Source: an uncultured Collinsella sp. (GTDB taxonomy: Bacteria > Actinomycetota > Coriobacteriia > Coriobacteriales > Coriobacteriaceae). From it: 29,844 bases of DNA. Each line of letters begins with the position of its first letter. The stretch's first letter is position 1. The stretch spans positions 1 through 29,844 of the forward strand of contig CABQLM010000018.1 of the NCBI GenBank assembly GCA_902465105.1, read 5' to 3'. Of this stretch, positions 8,721-16,792 are shown piece by piece. The position numbers and the translations under genes were made by a program. The notes under the pieces were generated by a model. It did no database searches and was not told the DNA's origin. It was given only the letters and a program-made list of their open reading frames with translations.

Positions 8721-9200
8721 ATGGAGCTGAAGATTTCGATTGTGACGTGCTCGGATACGCGCGATCTTGCCCAGGACGAGGCGGGTGCCGCGCTCGAGGA
8801 ACTCATCGTGGCGCAGGGCTGGACGGTTGCCTCACATGTGGTCGTGCGCGACGACGCCAGCGAGATCGGTGATGCCATTGTGGAAGCCGCCGATGAGTGC
8901 CACGCCAATGTCGTGCTCACCTGCGGCGGCACGGGGCTTTCGATGCGCGATGTGACGCCCGAGGCGACGCGTGCCGTTTGCGACCGCGATGTGCCGGGTA
9001 TTGCAGAGGCAATCCGTGCGTACTCCATGTCCAAGACGCGCCGCGCTATGCTCTCGCGCGCCGTGTGCATGCAGCGTGGGTATACACTTGTCATCAACTT
9101 TCCGGGATCTACGAAAGCGGCCCGCGAAAGCTGGGAGGCCGTGAGCGACCAGTTGGAGCATGCGGCCCAAATGACGGCGGGCGGTGGGCACGCCAAATAA
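8721..9200 (+). CDS. moaB: Molybdenum cofactor biosynthesis protein MoaB/MogA family
   Basis: A 159-residue MPT-binding protein that adenylylates molybdopterin before MoeA acts. TCSDTRD is at the N-terminus, followed by the MPT-binding loop TCGGTGLSMRDVTPEATRAV (about 73-92) and INFPGSTKAARE near the C-terminus, as in MoaB and MogA. MoaB and MogA cannot be separated reliably by eye. AGGAGG overlaps the moeA stop codon, giving a 10-base gap, so translation is probably coupled. A terminator follows at 9212-9248. Confidence 0.9.
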   Translation: MELKISIVTCSDTRDLAQDEAGAALEELIVAQGWTVASHVVVRDDASEIGDAIVEAADECHANVVLTCGGTGLSMRDVTPEATRAVCDRDVPGIAEAIRAYSMSKTRRAMLSRAVCMQRGYTLVINFPGSTKAARESWEAVSDQLEHAAQMTAGGGHAK

Positions 9201-9211
9201 GCGCACTACCT

Positions 9212-9248
9212 GCGGCGGAGCGACCTTACGGGCTGCTCCGCCCTTTTT
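9212..9248 (+). terminator. Terminator after moeA-moaB
   Basis: Stem GGCGGAGC (9214-9221) with GCTCCGCC (9235-9242), then CTTTTT. It separates the cofactor genes from modABC. Confidence 0.85.
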
Positions 9249-9300
9249 ATGCAGCGACAGTGCGGCCGTCTCGGGGTTATCGGTAAAAGAAATTTATTAG

Positions 9301-9344
9301 GCGAGAAATCATTATCACAAACATTATTCGCGCGGAAGTATAAT
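9301..9344 (+). promoter_or_regulatory. modABC promoter with candidate operator
   Basis: A perfect -10 TATAAT is at 9339-9344, about 60 bases before modA; the -35 region is weak. An imperfect inverted repeat, GCGAGAAAT (9301-9309) and ATTATTCGC (9323-9331) with 13 bases between (7 of 9 pairs), covers the -35 area, where a molybdate-responsive repressor could bind. It does not match the ModE consensus I know, so the regulator is unknown. Confidence 0.45.
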
Positions 9345-9404
9345 CTAGTTACAGAATAAAGCTCGCGGTGGGGTACCCGGGCAAAACGTCCGAAAGGGTT
9401 GAAT

Positions 9405-10277
9405 ATGTTCGATATGGTTTCTCGCCGCGGTTTTGTCTCGCTTTCTGCTGTCGCCGCTGCCGGCCTTGGTCTTGCCGGCTGCTCGGGCAGCAAGACGTCC
9501 GAGCCGGCCGGATCCGATGCCGGTTCTGCTAAGACATCTTCCAAGAAAGCTGTCGAGCTGCAGGTCTTTGCTGCCAACTCGCTCGAGAAGGCTCTTCCCG
9601 AGGTCCAAGAGCTCTACACCGACCAGACCGGCACCACCTTTGCCGACACGCAGTTTAAGGCGTCCGGTGACCTCGTCGAGCAGATGCGCGCCGGTGCTGC
9701 GGTCGACGTGCTCATCACGGCCTCCAAGGGCACCATGGATGACGCCGAGGCCGCCGGGCTCGTCGTCGCCGACACGCGTGAGGACATGTTCGTCAACGAC
9801 CTCGTGATCATTCGCGCCGAGGGCTCCGAAACCAAGGTCGACGCCATCGCCGACGTCGCGAATCTGGACGGCAAGATCGCCATCGGCGACGCCAAGACCG
9901 TTCCCGCCGGCAAGTACGCCAACCAGGCCCTGGCCTCCGTGGGCCTCTACACCGGCACCGAGGGCGACGACGGCGAGTATGCTCCCGAGATCGCCGACAA
10001 GGTCGCGCTGGCCGACAAAGTTGGTACCGCCGCCGCCTATGTGTCCACAGGCGACTGCGTGGCAGGTTTTGTCTACAGCTCCGATATTTTCCGCTACGAC
10101 GGTATCGAGGAGGCCTTCGTGTGCCCCGAGGATTCGCACAAGCCCATCGTGTACCCGGGTGCCGTTGCCGAGAGCTCCGAGCACGCCGACGAGGCCAAGT
10201 CGTTTATCGACTTCTGTCTGACCAACAAGAAGGCCCAGAAGATTTGGGCCAAATACGGCTTTGAGCTTTCCGAGTAG
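9405..10277 (+). CDS. modA: Molybdate ABC transporter substrate-binding lipoprotein
   Basis: A 290-residue extracellular binding protein that captures molybdate (or tungstate) for ModBC. The N-terminus has SRRGFV, a twin-arginine-like export motif, then a hydrophobic stretch and the lipobox LAGC (Cys about 26), so it is a membrane-anchored lipoprotein, possibly Tat-exported. The mature part starts with LQVFAANSLEKALPEV, the usual ModA opening, and has VDVLITASKGTMDDA and NDLVII as in the family. ATG 9405 follows AAAGGG. It is the first gene of modABC; modB starts about 70 bases downstream. Confidence 0.92.
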   Translation: MFDMVSRRGFVSLSAVAAAGLGLAGCSGSKTSEPAGSDAGSAKTSSKKAVELQVFAANSLEKALPEVQELYTDQTGTTFADTQFKASGDLVEQMRAGAAVDVLITASKGTMDDAEAAGLVVADTREDMFVNDLVIIRAEGSETKVDAIADVANLDGKIAIGDAKTVPAGKYANQALASVGLYTGTEGDDGEYAPEIADKVALADKVGTAAAYVSTGDCVAGFVYSSDIFRYDGIEEAFVCPEDSHKPIVYPGAVAESSEHADEAKSFIDFCLTNKKAQKIWAKYGFELSE

Positions 10278-10345
10278 TGCGGCTTGGCGCGATAATTCCA
10301 TCGTTTTGTGTTTCACTCCGTCCTTGTATTCTCTTGGAGCTTTTC

Positions 10346-11788
10346 GTGCTTAATAGATTCCGCATGCTTGTCGCCTGTGCTTTGACCTTCGCGCTTTGCT
10401 GGGTGCCGGGATTTGCGTTTGCTGGGGACGCTGAGGACGGGGCCCAGGTTGCTGCGACCGCTCATGGGCTTTCCTATGGGATCGAGGGTTTTGAGCGGTT
10501 GGCCAAGGGGACCGCTCGTACCATGGAGGGCCAGCCTGAGGGCTACCGGTTTCCCGTTGACGAGGACGTGGACCTTGTAGTGGCGCCTGCTGCCGATCGC
10601 GTTGTGGTGTGGATATCGCCCAAGGCGGTCGAGAAGTATGGATTGGATCCGCAGGACAACGAGTGCGTATCGGGTCTCAAGGCCCTCGTCTGTGAGCTCG
10701 ACAGCGCAAACTGCATGGGAGGTGCGCAGCTAGGGGACGTGGATCTTCCTTGGTATGTCACGGCGGAAACAACGTTTGATGCCGGCGGGTATACCTATGG
10801 CTTTGACGAGCGCGGTGCGGATGGGGAACGCTATGTGGTGATTGCATCAGCCTCGGGTGATGCCAAGGGCGGCGCGCGTTGGCTTGATAGCGCTCAGATG
10901 GTAGAGGCATCGTCAGTCGTGTTGCGGGATGAGCAGGGACCCTTGTCCCCTCTGGCCACTTTTTTGGGCGGTATCGACTACCGCCCGTTTTGGGTGTCCA
11001 TAAAAACGAGCGGCCTTGCCCTGCTGATCTCCTTTGAGCTGGGCTTGTTCGCCGCGTGGAAGACTATGGGTACCTCGAGTCGCATCAAGGGCCTGCTCGA
11101 TTCGGTCTTTACGATTCCTATGGTGCTGCCGCCCACGGTCTGCGGCTTTCTGCTCCTCATGCTGTTTGGCCGTTCGACCGGGGTCGGTCGGTGGCTTATC
11201 GCGCACGGTATCTCGATTGTCTTTACGTGGCCGGCGGCGGTGATCTCTGCCGTGGTGGTGTCGTTTCCCCTGGTCTACCGTACGGCGCTCGGTGCCTTTG
11301 AGAGCCTCGACACGCAGATGCTCGATGCGGCGCGCACGCTTGGCTGGTCCGAGCGTCGCATCTTTACCAAGCTTATGATGCCGCTTGGCTGGCCCTCGAT
11401 TGCCGCCGGCACGGTGCTCGCCTTCGCGCGTGCCATGGGCGAGTTTGGCTGCACCCTGTTCTTTGCGGGCAACTACGCCGGCATTACCCAGACCATCCCC
11501 ATCGCCATCTACTTTGAGTGGATGGGCGGCAACACGTCGGTGGCACTCTTTTGGGTCATCGTCGTAATCGTGTTCAGTTTCTTAGTCATCCTGTTCATCA
11601 ACATGTACACCGCGTATTCGCAAAAGTATCGCGAGCGTGGTCTCTCCCGTGCGAAGCGCAAACAGGCCGAAGATCTCGCCGGACAGGGCGATTCGCTCGA
11701 CCCGGCGGGCGGCGATGCCTTGCGTATCGATCGCGAGGCGCTGGCCGAACTTATGCGCGATGACACGGTCGCAAAGGGAGGTCGATAG
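10346..11788 (+). CDS. modB: Molybdate ABC transporter permease with an exported N-terminal domain
   Basis: A 480-residue permease. Residues 1-26 look like a signal peptide (ALCWVPGFAFA), followed by about 170 hydrophilic residues that should lie outside the cell. About five or six transmembrane helices of standard ModB begin near residue 215. The EAA cytoplasmic loop that docks to ModC is ARTLGWSERRIFTKLMMP, and AFARAMGEFG follows as in ModB. Ordinary ModB is about 220-260 residues, so the N-terminal domain is extra; I do not recognise it. GTG 10346 was chosen (GGAG seven bases upstream); ATG 10364 is an alternative. A charged C-terminal tail follows the last helix. modC starts three bases after the stop. 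Confidence 0.85.
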   Translation: MLNRFRMLVACALTFALCWVPGFAFAGDAEDGAQVAATAHGLSYGIEGFERLAKGTARTMEGQPEGYRFPVDEDVDLVVAPAADRVVVWISPKAVEKYGLDPQDNECVSGLKALVCELDSANCMGGAQLGDVDLPWYVTAETTFDAGGYTYGFDERGADGERYVVIASASGDAKGGARWLDSAQMVEASSVVLRDEQGPLSPLATFLGGIDYRPFWVSIKTSGLALLISFELGLFAAWKTMGTSSRIKGLLDSVFTIPMVLPPTVCGFLLLMLFGRSTGVGRWLIAHGISIVFTWPAAVISAVVVSFPLVYRTALGAFESLDTQMLDAARTLGWSERRIFTKLMMPLGWPSIAAGTVLAFARAMGEFGCTLFFAGNYAGITQTIPIAIYFEWMGGNTSVALFWVIVVIVFSFLVILFINMYTAYSQKYRERGLSRAKRKQAEDLAGQGDSLDPAGGDALRIDREALAELMRDDTVAKGGR

Positions 11789-11791
11789 GCC

Positions 11792-12862
11792 ATGTCGCTC
11801 GTTCTGGATATAAAAAAGCACTACCCCGGGTTTATGCTCGACATGCAGCTTGAGGCCGGCGAGGAGCGCTTGGCGCTGCTCGGTGCCTCAGGTTGCGGCA
11901 AGAGCTGCACACTGCGCTGCATTGCCGGTGTGGAGACGCCCGACGAGGGCAAGATCGTCGTCAACGGCGTGACCTTTTTTGATTCGGCGGCGGGCATCAA
12001 CTTGTCGCCCCAGGAGCGCAAATGCGCTCTGCTGTTCCAAAACTATCAGCTGTTTCCCAACATGACGGTGGCCGATAACGTATGTGCCGGTGTAAAGGAC
12101 GCGGGTGACGCCGCCGCGCGCAAAAAACTCGCCGAGCGCTATCTGGGCATTTTCGGTCTAGCCGATTTTGCCGACCGCTATCCCGCGCGCCTCTCGGGCG
12201 GTCAGCAGCAACGCGTGGCGCTCGCGCGCATGGTGGCGGCGCATCCGGGCATTTTTATGTTCGACGAGCCCATGAGCGCGCTCGATTCCTATCTTAAGAG
12301 CGCGCTCGAGCAGAACATGCTCGACCTGTTCGATGTGTGCAACCGCACCGTGCTCTACGTGAGCCACGACATCGACGAAGCGTGCCGCCTGTGCCAGCGT
12401 ATCTGCGTGATGCACGACGGGCATGTTGAGGAGATCGGCTCCGTCGAGGACGTGGTCCGCCGTCCGCAGACGCTGGCGGCGCTGCGCCTGACGGGCTGCA
12501 AGAACACAAGCCGGGCGCGCAAGATCGGCGACGAAGAAGTTGAGGCCCTCGACTGGGGCATGACCTTTAACGTGGGTCGCGCGGTTCCCGATAATGTGGC
12601 GTACCTGGGCGTTCGCGCAAGCTATTTCCATGTTGACAATCGCGTTGAGCGGGGCCGTAACAGCTACGATTTGCATGTGGCCCGTGTGAGCGATTCGCGC
12701 TTTGAGCGGCTGGTATTGCTGGACGTGCCGCGCGCTGATGCGCCCACGCGTCTGCAGTGGAAGGTCAACAAGGTGGGCGTGCCTGTCGACGAGCTGCCGC
12801 AAGCAGGCGAGACGCTGCGCATGCACTTCGATGCGAGTAGAATCCACTTGGTTTGTCGATAG
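11792..12862 (+). CDS. modC: Molybdate ABC transporter ATP-binding protein
   Basis: A 356-residue ATPase that powers ModB. Motifs in order: Walker A GASGCGKS (about 31-38), Q-loop LLFQNYQLFPN, signature LSGGQQQR, Walker B IFMFDEP, D-loop SALD and switch histidine VSHD. A C-terminal region of about 120 residues follows. It may correspond to the MOP-like regulatory domain of ModC but is poorly conserved. It is tightly linked to modB (three-base gap). No clear terminator is seen after it; the 200 bases that follow lead into the promoter of the next transcription unit. Confidence 0.93.
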   Translation: MSLVLDIKKHYPGFMLDMQLEAGEERLALLGASGCGKSCTLRCIAGVETPDEGKIVVNGVTFFDSAAGINLSPQERKCALLFQNYQLFPNMTVADNVCAGVKDAGDAAARKKLAERYLGIFGLADFADRYPARLSGGQQQRVALARMVAAHPGIFMFDEPMSALDSYLKSALEQNMLDLFDVCNRTVLYVSHDIDEACRLCQRICVMHDGHVEEIGSVEDVVRRPQTLAALRLTGCKNTSRARKIGDEEVEALDWGMTFNVGRAVPDNVAYLGVRASYFHVDNRVERGRNSYDLHVARVSDSRFERLVLLDVPRADAPTRLQWKVNKVGVPVDELPQAGETLRMHFDASRIHLVCR

Positions 12863-13004
12863 CGCCGGGTAATGCCATCGGGGATATAAGCCTCGGCGGC
12901 TTTGTCTTGCCACTCGTCGAATGAGGGATGACAAACTCTTATCAATACAGATAATTATTTATTAAACGACGGCACACGACGCTGTCGTACGAATGTCAAC
13001 AGTG

Positions 13005-13033
13005 TTCGCATGTTCGATGACCGTTGATATAGT
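13005..13033 (+). promoter_or_regulatory. Candidate promoter of the dehydratase-selenium block
   Basis: TTCGCA (13005-13010), 17 bases, TATAGT (13028-13033) ends 31 bases before the leader ORF start. The match to consensus is modest. The surrounding 12940-13050 stretch is the only AT-rich patch between modC and the next large gene. Confidence 0.35.
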
Positions 13034-13063
13034 TGACCTTATCTTGTAAAGGAGGGTGCGCAC

Positions 13064-13132
13064 ATGCCGCAGACGACATACATTCGCCGCGTTGCCGCGC
13101 GCGCCCTGTATATGGCTCGGAGCCGCATATGA
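13064..13132 (+). CDS. Possible 22-residue leader peptide
   Basis: A short ORF, MPQTTYIRRVAARALYMARSRI, with a very strong ribosome-binding site (AAAGGAGGG, seven bases before the ATG). Its stop lies in a hairpin-forming segment: GGAGCCG (13120-13126) can pair with CGGCTCC (about 13146-13152). A further 130 bases of non-coding leader precede the first dehydratase gene. This layout suggests translation-coupled control (attenuation or ribosome stalling), but that is inference. Arg codons are enriched (five of 22). I do not recognise the peptide. Confidence 0.45.
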   Translation: MPQTTYIRRVAARALYMARSRI

Positions 13133-13291
13133 GCAGGTATGTTCACGGCTCCGGGAGAGACGACGCACAACTAAATAACCGTCCGCAAGGCAGGTTCCCC
13201 AAAATTCCGGGTTTTCGCGCGGCTGGGTTTTCGCCACCCACCGTGCAGCAATACCGTAGCTATTCATTTTTGGTTCGAGAGGGGAACCGTC

Positions 13292-14575
13292 ATGGCTAAA
13301 GAATTCGATTTCCATCCGATGTGGGAGAGCCTCGGCATGAATCTTGCCGACCACGACATGCTGCTGGGCGCCGTGGGCCAGATGCACGGCGATATGTTCC
13401 TTACGCAGAACAATCGCCCCGAGTCCACGTCCTACCTGGACTTTGTGGCCACCAACATCCACAGCGGCCGTATTAAGGAGATGCTCGACAAGAAGGAGGC
13501 CGGCGAGGCCACCAAGATCGTCGGTTCGTTCTGCGTGTACGTGCCCGAGGAGATCGTGCTTGCCTGTGACGGCATCCCCGTGGGCCTGTGCTCGGGTGCC
13601 GATTGGGCAACCGATAAGGTCGAGGATCACCTGCCGCGCAACACCTGTCCGCTTATCAAGAGCTTTGCCGGCTTTAAGCTGGGCGAGGTCTGCCCCTACA
13701 TTGAGTCGAGTGACTTGGTGGTAGGCGAGAACACCTGCGATGGCAAGAAGAAGGCCTACGAGTTCTTTGCAACGCAAAAGAACATGTACGTTATGGATAT
13801 TCCCAACGTACACGACGAGTCGACGCTCGTGACCTGGAAGGCCGAGGTCAAGAAGCTCGCCGCCAAGATCGAGGAAGAGTGCGGCGTCAAGATCACGCCC
13901 GAGCGTCTGAAGGCCGCCATCCACGCCGTCAATGAGAAGCGTCGCGCCCTGCAGCGCCTCGCAGCCACACGCGCTGCCGACCCGGCGCCCATCAGCGGCC
14001 TCGACAGCCTGCTGACCGTGCAGGCCGCCTTTATGGACGATACGCCGCGTCTGACCGGAGCCATCAACGATATGGCGGCTGAGTGCGAGCAGCGTGTCGA
14101 GGCCGGCGAGGGTGTGGCGCCCAAGGGGACCAAGCGCATCCTGTACACCGGTACGCCCATGGCCGTGCCCAACTGGAAGCTGTTCAACCTCATCGAGAAG
14201 GCCGGCGGCGTTGTGGTAGGCGAGGAGTCCTGCACGGGCTCGCGCTACTACAAGGACCTGGTCGACGAGTCCGGCGAGACGGTCGACGAGATGCTCGACG
14301 CCATCGCCGAGCGCTACTTTAAGATCAACTGTGCTGTCTTTACGCCCAACGACCAGCGTATGAAGGACATTGTCCAGATGGCCAAGGACCTACATGCCGA
14401 CGGTATCGTCGACGTGGCCCTGCAGTTCTGCACGCTCTACGAGATGGAGTCGTTTGCCGTGGAGAAGGCCGCCGAGGAGGCCGGCATTCCGTTTATGCAC
14501 ATCACGACCGACTACGCCGGCGAGGATGCAGGCCAACTGCAAACCAGGATCGAAGCTTTCTTGGAAACCATTTAG
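13292..14575 (+). CDS. 2-hydroxyacyl-CoA dehydratase family / double-cubane cluster protein, paralog 1
   Basis: A 427-residue cytoplasmic iron-sulfur protein of the HgdB/YjiM family. Relatives either dehydrate 2-hydroxyacyl-CoAs or, as double-cubane cluster proteins (DCCP), carry an [8Fe-9S] cluster and do very low-potential reductions, fired by an ATP-hydrolysing activator. Conserved cysteines: Cys81 (FCVYVPEEI), Cys119 (NTCPLIKS), Cys134 (CPYIES), Cys149 (ENTCDGKKK), Cys314 (ESCTGS), Cys347 and Cys380. The CPLIKS...TCDGKKK pattern resembles the YjiM/DCCP branch more than true dehydratase subunits. The ATG follows GAGGGG. A second paralog lies 154 bases downstream and a damaged activator gene after that. 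The substrate is unknown. Confidence 0.85.
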   Translation: MAKEFDFHPMWESLGMNLADHDMLLGAVGQMHGDMFLTQNNRPESTSYLDFVATNIHSGRIKEMLDKKEAGEATKIVGSFCVYVPEEIVLACDGIPVGLCSGADWATDKVEDHLPRNTCPLIKSFAGFKLGEVCPYIESSDLVVGENTCDGKKKAYEFFATQKNMYVMDIPNVHDESTLVTWKAEVKKLAAKIEEECGVKITPERLKAAIHAVNEKRRALQRLAATRAADPAPISGLDSLLTVQAAFMDDTPRLTGAINDMAAECEQRVEAGEGVAPKGTKRILYTGTPMAVPNWKLFNLIEKAGGVVVGEESCTGSRYYKDLVDESGETVDEMLDAIAERYFKINCAVFTPNDQRMKDIVQMAKDLHADGIVDVALQFCTLYEMESFAVEKAAEEAGIPFMHITTDYAGEDAGQLQTRIEAFLETI

Positions 14576-14587
14576 GGCTATCCGTCT

Positions 14588-14693
14588 CGGCGGCTTCCCC
14601 AGGCACCCGATCTTGCCGTTCTAACTGTCGCTTGCGTACCAAAGTACGCGGCGCTCCTCTTTCGCGGCAACCTCGAGCACCTGGGAAGGCCGT
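14588..14693. repeat. Structured palindromic element, copy A
   Basis: About 105 bases fold into one long hairpin. The outer arms around CTTCCCCAGG and CCTGGGAAGG close it, then TTGCCG pairs with CGGCAA, and an inner GCGTAC CAAA GTACGC stem follows. It matches the element at 15890-15994: the inner core (GTCGCTTGCGTACC, AAAGTACGC, GCGCTCCTCTTTCG) is conserved, while outer stem bases differ in paired fashion. It lacks a T-run, so it is not a classic terminator. It fills the gap between the two dehydratase paralogs. Confidence 0.8.
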
Positions 14694-14729
14694 TTCCTTG
14701 GTTGGTTAAAAGGTTTGTTAAGGAGCTAT

Positions 14730-15893
14730 ATGTCGGAATATATTGAGCAGCCGTTGCCGTCCACGTTTGAGGAGTTCAACGAACAGCGCAAGGCGTCGTT
14801 TATTCGCGTCAAGGATTACAAGCAGGCCGGTAATCGCCTGGTCGGCTTTTTGTGCAGCTATACGCCGCTCGAGATTATCGATGCCGCGGGGGCTGCGGGC
14901 GTGGCGCTGTGCGGTACGTCCGATGAGGTGATTCCCGAGGCCGAGAAGGTGCTGCCGGCAAATCTGTGTCCGCTCATCAAGTCGACGTACGGTTTTGCCT
15001 ACTCGCAAAAGTGCCCGTTTACGTACTTTAGCGACATGATCATCGGCGAGACCACCTGCGACGGCAAGAAGAAGATGTACGAGCTACTCAACGAGCTCAA
15101 GCGCACGCACATTCTGCATCTTCCGCAGGGTCGCGATCGCGCCTACGAGCGTGAAGGCTGGTACGAGGAGTGCCGCCTGCTCAAGGAGGAGCTCGAGGGT
15201 TTCTACGGCATCACGATTACCGACGATGACCTGCGCGCTGCCGTCCGTCGTCGCAACCGCTTGCGTGCGGCCCAGCTCGACATGTTTGCGCTGCAAGCCA
15301 ACCAGCCGGCGGCTATGAGCGGCGTCGACCTGATGAGCACCATGTTTGCCGGTACGTTTAGCTTTGATATCGAGGCCTATACGCAGCAGCTGGAGCAAAA
15401 GGTTGCCAAGCTGCGCGAGGCCTACGACGCGGGCGAGCGCCCGGTTGCGGCGGACGCCAAGCGCATTCTGATCACCGGTTGCCCGGTGGGCGGCGTGATC
15501 AACAAGATCGGCCGTACTATCGAGTCCAACGGCGGTGTGGTCGTGTGTATGGACGACTGCTCGGGCGAGCGCACGGCGGCCATGATGATCGACCCGGAGG
15601 CTCCCGATATCCTGCGCGCCATCGCCGACCGCTACCTGGACATCAACTGCTCGGTTATAACGCCCAACGACGGTCGTATGGAAAACACGCTGGCCATGTG
15701 CGAGAAGTACCACGTCGATGGCGTGGTAGAGAGCGTGCTGCAGGCCTGCCACACCTTCAACGTTGAGAGTGCGCGCATGCAGGAGGCCGTCGAGGGTGCG
15801 GGTATTCCGTACGTGAAGATCGAGACCGACTACAGCAATGGCGACATGGGCCAGATTGAGACCCGCATCGCCGCCTTTATCGAGACGCTCTAG
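14730..15893 (+). CDS. 2-hydroxyacyl-CoA dehydratase family / double-cubane cluster protein, paralog 2
   Basis: A 387-residue paralog of the preceding gene, close to the size of E. coli YjiM. The same cysteine frame is kept: Cys42 ([10 protein letters not shown]), Cys80 (NLCPLIKS), Cys95 (KCPFTYF), Cys110 (TTCDGKKK), Cys277 (DDCSGER), Cys307 ([10 protein letters not shown]) and Cys340. It lacks the roughly 40-residue N-terminal extension of paralog 1. The two could form a heterodimer, as in HgdA/HgdB-type enzymes, or be independent homodimers; the sequence does not decide. ATG 14730 has AAGGAG six bases upstream; the frame is open five codons earlier. The activator gene starts 155 bases downstream, beyond a second copy of the palindromic element. 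Confidence 0.85.
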   Translation: MSEYIEQPLPSTFEEFNEQRKASFIRVKDYKQAGNRLVGFLCSYTPLEIIDAAGAAGVALCGTSDEVIPEAEKVLPANLCPLIKSTYGFAYSQKCPFTYFSDMIIGETTCDGKKKMYELLNELKRTHILHLPQGRDRAYEREGWYEECRLLKEELEGFYGITITDDDLRAAVRRRNRLRAAQLDMFALQANQPAAMSGVDLMSTMFAGTFSFDIEAYTQQLEQKVAKLREAYDAGERPVAADAKRILITGCPVGGVINKIGRTIESNGGVVVCMDDCSGERTAAMMIDPEAPDILRAIADRYLDINCSVITPNDGRMENTLAMCEKYHVDGVVESVLQACHTFNVESARMQEAVEGAGIPYVKIETDYSNGDMGQIETRIAAFIETL

Positions 15894-15994
15894 ATTCCTC
15901 AGGCACCGGATCTTGCCCCTCAAACCGTCGCTTGCGTACCCAAAGTACGCTGCGCTCCTCTTTCGGGGCAATCTCCGGCACCTGAGAAACCTAG
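15890..15994. repeat. Structured palindromic element, copy B
   Basis: Second copy of the element at 14588-14693, starting at the stop codon of paralog 2. The outer arms run CTAGATTCCTCAGG to CCTGAGAAACCTAG, then TTGCCCC pairs with GGGGCAA, and the inner GCGTAC / GTACGC hairpin is the same. Relative to copy A, CCC/GGG has become CTC/GAG and TTGCCG/CGGCAA has become TTGCCCC/GGGGCAA, which keeps base pairing. Confidence 0.8.
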
Positions 15995-16048
15995 AGCTAA
16001 GGCGCCTGAACGCACCGCTACCTTTGATGTTTAGATTGGGAGAGAGCC

Positions 16049-16778
16049 ATGATAGGGATCGGGATCGATATCGGGTCTACGGCGGCTAAGGCTGCTGTGG
16101 TCGATGGGGAGGGTTCGGTGGCATGGACGTGCGTGCAGCCAACCGGGCGAGCTTGCCGCGGCTGGCTATGACGTGGCTGCCGACGACGTGCGCGTGGTCG
16201 CGACCGGCTACGGCCGTGTCGCCGTGCCCTATGCGCACAAGGTCGTGACCGAGATTACCTGCCACGGTACCGGTGCCGTGCGCCTGTTTGGCGATCACGG
16301 CACCGTGATCGACGTGGGCGGTCAGGACACCAAGGTCATTCAGCTTAAAAGTGGCCGCGTGGCCAAGTTTGCTATGAACGACAAGTGCGCCGCCGGCACG
16401 GGGCGCTTTCTGGAGATTATGGCCGACCGCCTGGGCATTACCCAGCAGCAGATGGCCGACCTGGCACGTTCCGGCGAGCCGACCAAGATCAGCAGCATGT
16501 GCACGGTGTTCGCCGAAAGCGAGGTCATAAGCTTGATCGGCCGCGGTGAGCCGCGTGAGAACATTGCGCGTGGCGTGATCGACAGCGTGGTCTCGCGCGT
16601 GGCGACCATGGCCGGGCAGGCCGCGGGCGCCCCGTACTATCTGACCGGCGGTTTGTGTGAGAACGCCTTCGTGGTGGAGCGGTTGGGCGAGCTACTGGGG
16701 TCGCCGGTGACCACCTCGCCCCAGGCTCGCTTTGCCGGAGCGATCGGCGCGGCGATTCGCGCCGCCGCCTTGGCCTAG
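16049..16778 (+). pseudogene. Dehydratase/DCCP activator ATPase (BadF/HgdC family), frame-disrupted
   Basis: The product would be the ASKHA-fold ATPase that drives low-potential electrons into its dehydratase/DCCP partner. The gene opens normally (GGGAGAG, ATG 16049, MIGIGIDIGSTAAKAAVVDG with the phosphate-1 loop). The frame then breaks after QPTG near 16143-16147 and stops at 16171. The rest runs in another frame to 16778, with ATGYGR, the Walker-like VIDVGGQDTKVI, the cluster ligands NDKCAAGTGRF and SMCTVFAESEV, and LTGGL. Compared with E. coli YjiL, about 16-17 residues are missing at the junction, so this looks like a roughly 50-base out-of-frame deletion, not a single-base slip. Natural mutation and assembly error are both possible. 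Confidence 0.8.
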
Positions 16779-16792
16779 GGGTGTACCGCGAC

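Noticed and set aside
13140..13200. Glycine-riboswitch-like words (GGGAGAG and CCGCAAGG) in the leader of the first dehydratase gene
   Set aside because: The order and the conserved CGCCGAAGG core do not match, and no tandem aptamer is seen.
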